Origin: Opitutaceae bacterium
Lineage (GTDB): Bacteria; Verrucomicrobiota; Verrucomicrobiia; Opitutales; Opitutaceae
Assembly: GCA_016794625.1 (NCBI GenBank)
Contig: JAEUGY010000016.1
Span: forward strand, 106,186 to 170,185
DNA length: 64,000 nucleotides
Direction: 5' to 3'
A program made the position numbers and the translations under genes. Shown piece by piece: positions 59,101 to 64,000 of the stretch (position 1 is the first letter of the stretch; the number at the start of each line of letters is the position of its first letter). Below the pieces are notes generated by a model. That model was not told where the DNA came from. It searched no databases and was given only the letters and a program-made list of their open reading frames with translations.

Positions 59101-59688
59101 CTCGCCGGCAATGACGACTGGGGTGGCGGCGCCGATCTGGCGGCGGCCTTCTCCGCGGTCGGCGCGTTTGGCCTCGCCCCGGCCAGCCTTGACGCCGCGT
59201 TGCTCGGCCCGGTCGATGGCGGTCGCACCGCCCAGGTTTCCGGCCCGGCCGGGGGCAATGTGCTCGTCGAAGCCTATGACGCCGGCACGGGCAATACGCC
59301 GCGGCTGGTCAATGTCTCGGCCCGCAATCGCATCGGCTCCGGCGGCGACGTGCTCATCGCCGGCTTCACCCTCACGGGCAATACCACCAAGACCGTGCTC
59401 ATCCGCGCGGTCGGACCCACCCTCGGCGCGTTCGGCGTGCCCGGGGCGCTGGACGACCCGCGGTTGGAAGTGTACTCGGGCGCGACCCGGGTCGACGAGA
59501 ACGACAACTGGCCCGCCGCGCTCGCGGCCACCTTTGAACGCGTCGGTGCCTTCGCGCTCACGCCCGGCAGCCGCGACTCGGCCCTGCTGCTCACCCTGCC
59601 GCCCGGCGGCTACACCGTGCAGGTCAGCGGCGCCGGCGGCACCGCCGGTGAGGCGCTGATCGAATTGTACGAAGTGCCGTCGCCGTAG
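56179..59688 (+). CDS. Secreted matrixin-like metalloprotease with eight Ig-like domains
   Basis: A 1169-residue protein. A signal peptide (VLGWLLVVSMVSIPAARS) is followed by a matrixin-type zinc protease with HEFGHVVGLDH (residues 158-168, three zinc His and the catalytic Glu) and the later IMNSTVG Met-turn region. Eight Ig-like repeats of about 90 residues follow; each has the pattern PASQTV..G..V.FSV...G..PL.YQWR..G..I.GAT......V...DAG.Y.V.V.NA.G. Two copies of a C-terminal domain (ISNVSIRTTLAANQPLIVGL and LVNVSARNRIGSGGDVLIAG) close the protein; the same domain ends the PQQ-type dehydrogenase encoded nearby. Probably an extracellular, surface-displayed protease. Confidence 0.85.
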   Translation: MRSFARVLGWLLVVSMVSIPAARSYVLDNQLWQGPTVTMQLQLDPTPLGRTLIDGSTSWGQVAEAALNDWNATMQRMQFGVVRNSTALLGRPNGLNNVFFSNTVYGDAWGSGVVGVAITYTNSTRRLESDVIFNSNRSWDSYRGNMRASLDLKRVALHEFGHVVGLDHPDQSGQSVTAIMNSTVGNLDSLAADDRAGAVAGYGAPSSGIPPPTIVGVSFVSPAAVGSSVSFTVTVTGTGPFTYQWYKNTVLIPGATGVTYTLSNVQAGDAGSYTVTVTNSGGGATSLPSVLVVSTPIPVIVSQPASQTVIVGGSASFTVSATGSGVLSYQWYRNSLSVPGATAATLSLSNIQLGQAGNYTVVVSNAGGSATSNVATLTVNPPPSPPVILSHPASQTAIVGGSVTLSVSVSGTAPFVYQWLRDGAVISGASGSSLVLNNLTLSDAGGYTVVVTNAIGSVTSNAAVISVNSLPVAPSLSGSPTSRTVQVGTAVSFSVIAGGTAPLTFVWRKNDVIIPGAGQATLSFPSVQTSDAGVYTVTVSNSAGSVTSPPATLTVTVPATAPAITTPPASQSVLTGASVTFSVAATGTTPLSYQWRKDGVPIPGATGAMLVLNAVQGSDAGGYSVTVSNAGGTVTSPVATLTVTLPPTSPVIISHPVAVSASVGSTATFSVTAGGTAPLRYQWRQGNATIAGATQATFAIATVQLTDGGNYSVVVSNALGSVTSTPAFLTVLVPATPPVILVPPSGLTVTVGATVTLSVQAGGTQPLFYQWRRGGVAVPAGTGTSLVLHPVQATDAGSYTVTVTNAAGSVTSAPVSLVVNPAAIAPVITVPPASQTVMTGGTATFAVTATGTAPLTYQWRHQNVDLPGATGSTLTLTDLQAANAGAYTVVVGNAAGTATSPPATLVVSPPLGSRISNVSIRTTLAANQPLIVGLSMAGGSKPVLVRAVGPGLAAFGVGDAMTDPELALFGAGQLLAGNDDWGGGADLAAAFSAVGAFGLAPASLDAALLGPVDGGRTAQVSGPAGGNVLVEAYDAGTGNTPRLVNVSARNRIGSGGDVLIAGFTLTGNTTKTVLIRAVGPTLGAFGVPGALDDPRLEVYSGATRVDENDNWPAALAATFERVGAFALTPGSRDSALLLTLPPGGYTVQVSGAGGTAGEALIELYEVPSP

Positions 59689-59719
59689 GGGACGGTCCGT
59701 GACGCCGTCGGCCTCCGGC

Positions 59720-60046
59720 CTACTTGACGGCGATGTTGTTCTTCACCTCGGTCACGCCGTTGATGGTCGCGGCGATCTTGCCGGCCTGTTCCTTCTCGGC
59801 GGCGGTGTTGACGAAGCCGCTGAGCTGGACGACGCCCTTGAAGGTTTCGACGCTGACGTCAAAGGCCTTGATCAACGGGTCCTTCACGAAGGCCGCCTTC
59901 ACCTTCACGGTGATGGCGCTGTCGTCGATGTATTGACCGGTGCTGGCCTGGGTGGACGTGGCGGCGCAGCCACCCGAGAGCAGCGCGGCGCCGAGCGAAC
60001 CGGCGAGGACAAGCGAGAGGAAGAGCGGTTTGGATGTGGATTTCAT
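59720..60046 (-). CDS. BON-domain (OsmY-like) lipoprotein or secreted protein
   Basis: A 108-residue protein from ATG 60046; an upstream in-frame start is less likely because it precedes the signal peptide. The signal sequence (LFLSLVLAGSLGAALLSGGC) ends at a Cys that may be lipidated, although the SGG before Cys is not an ideal lipobox. One BON domain follows: DSAITVKVKAAFVKDPLIKA, VSVETFKGVVQLSGFVNT, GVTEVKNNI. BON domains bind membranes or phospholipids and help keep envelope integrity. It may be an osmotic- or stress-responsive periplasmic protein. Confidence 0.85.
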   Translation of the reverse strand: MKSTSKPLFLSLVLAGSLGAALLSGGCAATSTQASTGQYIDDSAITVKVKAAFVKDPLIKAFDVSVETFKGVVQLSGFVNTAAEKEQAGKIAATINGVTEVKNNIAVK

Positions 60047-60152
60047 GGTGGGAAAACGGGGGACGGGTGGAGCCGGGAGCGTGGGAGCGCCTCCGGGTCT
60101 GGGCAAGGCTGTTGGTCGTTCCGGGGCTGAGGTGAGGCGGGAAGGGGCGGTG

Positions 60153-63100
60153 TCAGGGCAGATCGTACACCTCGACCAACGCGACCCCGGAGCCGCCGCC
60201 GGCGCCCCGCACCTGCAGCGTGTAGGCGCCGGGAGCGAGCGTGGCGAGCAGGGCGCTGTCGGCGGCTCCTTCGGTCAGCGCGAAGGCTCCGACCTGAAGC
60301 GCTGCCGCGCGCAGGGCCGCGGCCTGGGGTGAGGTGTTCCAGCGGGTGTTGGCCGCGATGCGTTCGGAACCGCGGTACAGTTCGAGGGCGGGGTCGGGCA
60401 GCACGCCGGCCACGCCGAAGGCCGTCAGTCCGGGGCCGACGGCCCGCACGAGCACGGTGCGGCTGGTGCCCGCACCCACCACCAGCCCGGGGATGAGCAG
60501 GTTCTCACCCGTGCCGACGACGGCGCGGACCGACAGGTTGGCGAGGTGGGGCGCCGGGGTCGCCGTATCGACCGGGGGATCGAGGTCGTACACCTCGATC
60601 AGTCCCACGCCAGTGGAGGCGTCGAGCCCGCGGAGGTGCGCGGTGTAGCTGCCGGGCGACACGGTGGCGAGCAGGGCGCTGTCCGCTCCTCCCTCGGCCA
60701 GCGCGAAGGCGCCCGCCTGCGCCGCCGCCGCGCGCAGGGCGGCGGGGTCCGGAGCGGTGTTCCAGCGGGTATTTTCCGTGACGATACGTCCGTTCTGGAG
60801 CAGGCTGAGCGTGGGGCGGGCGAGGGGACCGGCCACGTTGAAGGCGGCGAGGCCGGGGCCGACGCCGCGCAGGAGGAGCGACTTGCTGCCGGTGCCTTGG
60901 ACGACGAATCCGGTAATGAGCAGATCGCCGCCCGTGCCGACCGCCGCGCGGGCCGAGAGGTTGAGCAGGCGGGCCGGTGTGTCGGGTTGGGCGAGGGAGA
61001 GGATCCACGCGGTGAGCAGCGCCTCGCCGGCGGTGTCGCGTTCGCGCGTGCCAACCGGGGGCATGCGCTCCGCCCCGGCCGCACTCATGCGCTGGAGGAG
61101 CCGGGAATGGCCGGGGTCGCCCGGCACGATCACCCGGTCAGGGCCGGCGGTGCCACCGGTGAGCGCGCCGTTGACCAGCCCGGCCTGCGCCAAGGGGGTC
61201 GTGGCCCGGGCGTCCCAGAAACCCAGCGCCGGCCCGGCCGGCTGGTGGCACGACGAGCAGTTGGCGTCGAGGTGGGACCGCGCCCGGAGCTCGAGCGAGG
61301 CGGTGACATCGTCGGCCGCGGCGAGGCGGGGCAGGGTCGCGAGGTCGGGCAGCGTGGTGACATCAAGGTAACCGGCCTGTGCCATCGCGGTGAGCAGGGG
61401 CGCGGGCGCACCCGGCGCCGCCGGGCCCCGGTTGAGCTGGCGGGTGGAGAAGGCCAGCGCGTGACCGGCCGCCGGGGTGTGGCAGGCGAGGCATTCGCCG
61501 CGACTCGGGAAGCGCCAGGTCTGGGTGCGCGCCACGCCGTTTTCCACCACGGTGAACGCCTGATCCGCGCCGTCCTCGGCGACGAGGGTGGCCTCGGTCT
61601 GCGCGTCGTTCCAGCGGTAGGACAGGCCGTAGGTGCCGGTCGCGGTCTTGACCAGAAACCGCGTTTCGACCCGCCGCGCCGTGGCGGGATTGCCGCGGGT
61701 GAGATCGAGGTCGAAGTGTTTCACCCAGACCGCCCCGGGCGGCAGCGTCCAGTTTCCCGTGGCGGAAAAGCCGTAGCGGCTGGTGGTGTCGGTCAGCGCA
61801 AACCAGCGCCGCTTGCGCGCATGATCCGACCAGAACGACACGACGGGCTCGTAGGGCACCAGGCCCGGGGCCGGGGTCAGGGCGGCGACGGAGCTGAACG
61901 CACCCGTCGCCGTGAGGGTCGCCGGGAACGGCGTGCCCCCGGTGGCCGGGGTCGCCACGAGACGCCGGATCGTGCCGTCGTTCAGATTGACGATCAGCAC
62001 GTCGCCGTTCGACGGATCGACTCCGAAGGAACTGATCCCGGCGAGCGTCGTCAGCTGCTGCACCCGGTCGGCTCCGACCGGCTGCGTGCCGTCGGGACGC
62101 AGCGCCCAGACGCGTCCGCTCGCGAAATCGGCAAAGAGGTAGTGGCCGTACAAGGACGCCAGGCGCGCGCCGCGCGAGACGACGCCGCCGGTGATCGACT
62201 GGCCGGCGGAGCGCGGGTAGTCCCAGACCGGGGCGATGAACGTCGCGGCCGCCGGTGGATTGGACCGCGGTCCGGCGACGTTGCCCTCGCGGTAGTTCCA
62301 ACCGTAGTTGCCGCCGCGCACGATGAGGTTGACTTCCTCCCGCGCCCCCTGGCCGACGTCGGCGCACCAGAGCTGACCGTTCGCGGGGTCGAAGGCGATG
62401 CGCCACGGGTTGCGCAGTCCGGTCGCCCAGAACTCGGTGCGCACGGCGGCCGGATTGACCGCGGCGCCGAGGAACGTGGTGGCGCCGACAAAGGGATTGT
62501 CCGGAGGTACGGAATAGGTGCCGGGGTGCACCGACGGGTGCGCCGTGGGCGGAAGCGAGCCCGGACGCTGGTCGACGTCGAGGCGCACAATGCCGGCGAA
62601 GAAGTCGCGGTCGATGCGCTGGCTGTTCTGGAAGGAGTCGTTCGACGCCCCTTCGTCACCGAGCGAGAGGTAGAGGTAACCGTCCGGCCCGAACAGGATC
62701 TGGCCGCCGTTGTGGTTGCTCGCCTCATCCCGCTGACTGATCAGCGGCACCTCCGAGGCCGGATCGGCGGCGTTGGGCTGGGTGGGGGACACCCGAAAGC
62801 GCGACAGCCGGTTGTGCAGACCGCCGCCGGCCCCCGTCGTGGTCGTGACCGTGTACCAGACAAAAAAGCTGCCGTTGGTCGCGTAGTCGGGGTGGAAGGC
62901 GAGGGCGAGCAGACCGCGTTCATCGCTCAGGCTGGTGGAGACCGTCACCCGGGAGGTGAGATCGAGAAACAGGGTGCGCGTCGGTGTGGCCGCGGTCACA
63001 TCCGGGATGACCCAGATCCGGCCGGCCTTTTCGACGACAAAGAGCCGGCGCGTGTCCCCTGGCGGGCTGACCACCGCAACCGGCTGACTGAACGTTAGTC

Positions 63101-63260
63101 CCGCAAAAGCGGCCGGGGTGGAGTAGGCCGTGGCCGGGGCCGCCGCCGGCAGCGTCAGGCTCGTCGCCGCCACCCGCGTAAGCGCGGTCTGCCCCGGCGC
63201 GGTGGCCGGCCCCGCCAACCCGGCGAGCAAGAGTAAAGCAGTGAGAAGCGGCACGCGCAT
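60153..63260 (-). CDS. Secreted PQQ-type sugar dehydrogenase with two CxxCH motifs and repeated C-terminal domain
   Basis: A 1035-residue protein from ATG 63260; the signal peptide (LLTALLLLAGLAGPATAPGQ) supports this start. The first ~450 residues form a six-bladed propeller of the glucose/sorbosone dehydrogenase type: LLALAFHPDYATNGSFFVWY, GQILFGPDGYLYLSLGDEG, FWATGLRNPWRIAFDP, GGNYGWNYREGN. A region of the HNE_0200 family type (SRGECLACHT ... AFSTRQLN) and a second motif NCSSCHQP could bind covalent haem c. Two copies of the C-terminal domain (LLNLSARAAVGTGGDLLITG, LANLSVRAVVGTGENLLIPG) finish it. It probably oxidises sugars outside the membrane and passes electrons to its haems (inference). 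Confidence 0.85.
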   Translation of the reverse strand: MRVPLLTALLLLAGLAGPATAPGQTALTRVAATSLTLPAAAPATAYSTPAAFAGLTFSQPVAVVSPPGDTRRLFVVEKAGRIWVIPDVTAATPTRTLFLDLTSRVTVSTSLSDERGLLALAFHPDYATNGSFFVWYTVTTTTGAGGGLHNRLSRFRVSPTQPNAADPASEVPLISQRDEASNHNGGQILFGPDGYLYLSLGDEGASNDSFQNSQRIDRDFFAGIVRLDVDQRPGSLPPTAHPSVHPGTYSVPPDNPFVGATTFLGAAVNPAAVRTEFWATGLRNPWRIAFDPANGQLWCADVGQGAREEVNLIVRGGNYGWNYREGNVAGPRSNPPAAATFIAPVWDYPRSAGQSITGGVVSRGARLASLYGHYLFADFASGRVWALRPDGTQPVGADRVQQLTTLAGISSFGVDPSNGDVLIVNLNDGTIRRLVATPATGGTPFPATLTATGAFSSVAALTPAPGLVPYEPVVSFWSDHARKRRWFALTDTTSRYGFSATGNWTLPPGAVWVKHFDLDLTRGNPATARRVETRFLVKTATGTYGLSYRWNDAQTEATLVAEDGADQAFTVVENGVARTQTWRFPSRGECLACHTPAAGHALAFSTRQLNRGPAAPGAPAPLLTAMAQAGYLDVTTLPDLATLPRLAAADDVTASLELRARSHLDANCSSCHQPAGPALGFWDARATTPLAQAGLVNGALTGGTAGPDRVIVPGDPGHSRLLQRMSAAGAERMPPVGTRERDTAGEALLTAWILSLAQPDTPARLLNLSARAAVGTGGDLLITGFVVQGTGSKSLLLRGVGPGLAAFNVAGPLARPTLSLLQNGRIVTENTRWNTAPDPAALRAAAAQAGAFALAEGGADSALLATVSPGSYTAHLRGLDASTGVGLIEVYDLDPPVDTATPAPHLANLSVRAVVGTGENLLIPGLVVGAGTSRTVLVRAVGPGLTAFGVAGVLPDPALELYRGSERIAANTRWNTSPQAAALRAAALQVGAFALTEGAADSALLATLAPGAYTLQVRGAGGGSGVALVEVYDLP

Positions 63261-64000
63261 CGTAGGAAGATAGAACCAGAGAATGCATTTCAGTTCCGCC
63301 CAGAGGTCCAGCCCGCTTGCCAGCCCCTGCGGGGCTGGAAGTGCGAAGTTCGAAGAGTGAAGTGCGAAATTTAAAGTGGCTGCGGCTTTAGCCGCAATCC
63401 CCCCTGTAGAGGAACGCGGAACGCGTTTCTCGCTCCGAAAGTGCACCCTGCGGGTCCCCGTTGGAGGTGGCCTCGCCGAGGCCGCGACGGGACCCTCGGT
63501 CCCGCCTCCGTCCTCCGTATTCTTCCCGCGACGCCCATCCCCGCGGGGTCATCGACCCCACCTCCATCGGACGCGTACGGGGTCTATCCCACCGTTCCGC
63601 ACTTCATCATTAAAAATTCAGCGTTCAGCGTTCAACGTTCCTCCCCCCGTTGTAGGCGGCCTCGCCGAGGCCGCGCCTTGCACCCTGAGCCTGTCGAAGC
63701 GGTGAAGTGCGAAGCTCGAAGTCGTAGAGGAACGCGGAACGCGTTTCTTCATCCGCACCCCTCGCACCCCTTGGATGGCGCCGCTCCGTCGGCGTCATTC
63801 GGAGGTCCCTTCCGTACTTCAGCATTAAAAATTCAGCGTTCAGCGTTCAACGTTCCTCTCCCCGTTGGAGGTGGCCTCGCTGAGGCCGCGACGGGACCCT
63901 CGGTCCCGCCTCCGCCCTCCGTATTCTTCACGCGACGCCCATCCCCGCGGGGTCATCGACCCCACCTCCATCGGAAGCGTACGGGGTCTATCCCACCGTT
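63261..64000. repeat. Terminal intergenic repeat block with two hairpin elements
   Basis: No gene seen. It contains CCAGCCCCTGCGGGGCTGG (63320-63338), an AAGTGCGAA array (63340-63370), GCTGCGGCTTTAGCCGCA (63380-63397) and AGAGGAACGCGGAACGCGTTT (63409-63429 and 63725-63745). Full hairpin elements (63458-63570 and 63862-63974), TTCAGCGTT arrays (63603-63640 and 63816-63856) and a truncated hairpin element (63647-63675) complete it. The block runs to the window edge. Confidence 0.85.

Noticed and set aside
56352..59114. A 920-codon frame overlapping the matrixin/Ig gene
   Set aside because: Same strand, different frame; its repetitive His/Arg/Gly product mirrors the Ig repeats in another frame.
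60546..63098. An 850-codon plus-strand frame
   Set aside because: Antisense to the PQQ-type dehydrogenase gene, which has CxxCH motifs, signal peptide and conserved blades.
1..64000. tRNA or rRNA genes
   Set aside because: No cloverleaf with the conserved T-loop or CCA end, and no rRNA-like sequence, was recognised by eye; short tRNAs could still be missed without a covariance search.

Overview
The window is GC-rich bacterial chromosome. Its gene content points to a member of the Verrucomicrobiota, most likely the Opitutaceae (inference from family content; no rRNA or other marker is present). Pointers are a sigma factor fused to a TonB C-terminal domain, a partner protein with a W..DxG..SP..A.ET.LWAA motif, a DUF1080-type 3-keto-disaccharide hydrolase, a GH29 fucosidase, a DUF5107/GH2 pair, Tat-exported Gfo/Idh/MocA enzymes, Ig-repeat surface proteins and many mosaic intergenic repeats. 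About 45 protein genes were recognised. No tRNA, rRNA, CRISPR array, prophage or complete insertion sequence was seen.

Layout. 0-4 kb: sigma-TonB fusion, its partner, a DUF2167 membrane protein and a zinc-ribbon membrane protein. 4-9.3 kb: sugar hydrolase, YCII-like protein, alpha-L-fucosidase, then a PAP2 phosphatase/polysaccharide deacetylase pair. 9.8-13.2 kb: CadD-like transporter, a double thioredoxin-fold protein and a PfkB sugar kinase. 13.2-19.2 kb: a minus-strand operon of PspA/IM30-like protein, substrate-binding/OmpA fusion, two-TM coiled-coil protein, AAA+ ATPase and FKBP isomerase. This is the best candidate for an incompletely described system, probably envelope stress. 19.5-22 kb: circularly permuted ATP-grasp/alpha-E protein. 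22-28 kb: BadF-type kinase, AraC regulator divergent from a ferritin-like protein plus UroD-family protein, and a HAF-like secreted protein. 28.5-35.2 kb: a 1144-residue candidate PPi-type PEP carboxykinase, a DUF1772-like protein, ExoD, FdhD and a TPR protein.

35.6-39.7 kb: methionine genes (ArsR regulator, MetW, MetX), with a clear promoter/palindrome in front of the ArsR gene and a Gfo/Idh/MocA gene in between. 40.1-44 kb: ribose-type ABC importer (permease, binding protein, ATPase). 44.8-47.3 kb: LysR regulator divergent from a DJ-1/PfpI protein and a dinucleotide-binding reductase. 48-55.4 kb: AraC regulator divergent from DUF5107-TPR and GH2 genes, a glycan-use locus. 55.5-63.3 kb: secreted proteins, namely a matrixin-like protease with eight Ig-like domains, a BON-domain protein, and a PQQ-type sugar dehydrogenase with two CxxCH motifs. 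The two giant proteins share C-terminal domains.

The intergenic spaces are unusual. Most larger gaps are built from a small set of recurring modules in different orders and orientations: a ~112-bp multi-hairpin element with inverted ends (12 full and 8 partial copies), TTCAGCGTT-type direct repeats, GAATGAC-type repeats, AAGTGCGAA-type repeats and others. One module is split by a 139-bp MITE-like insertion with 18-bp inverted ends and a 4-bp target duplication. Repeat modules reach into the 3' ends of several genes, where they supply stop codons and the last residues.
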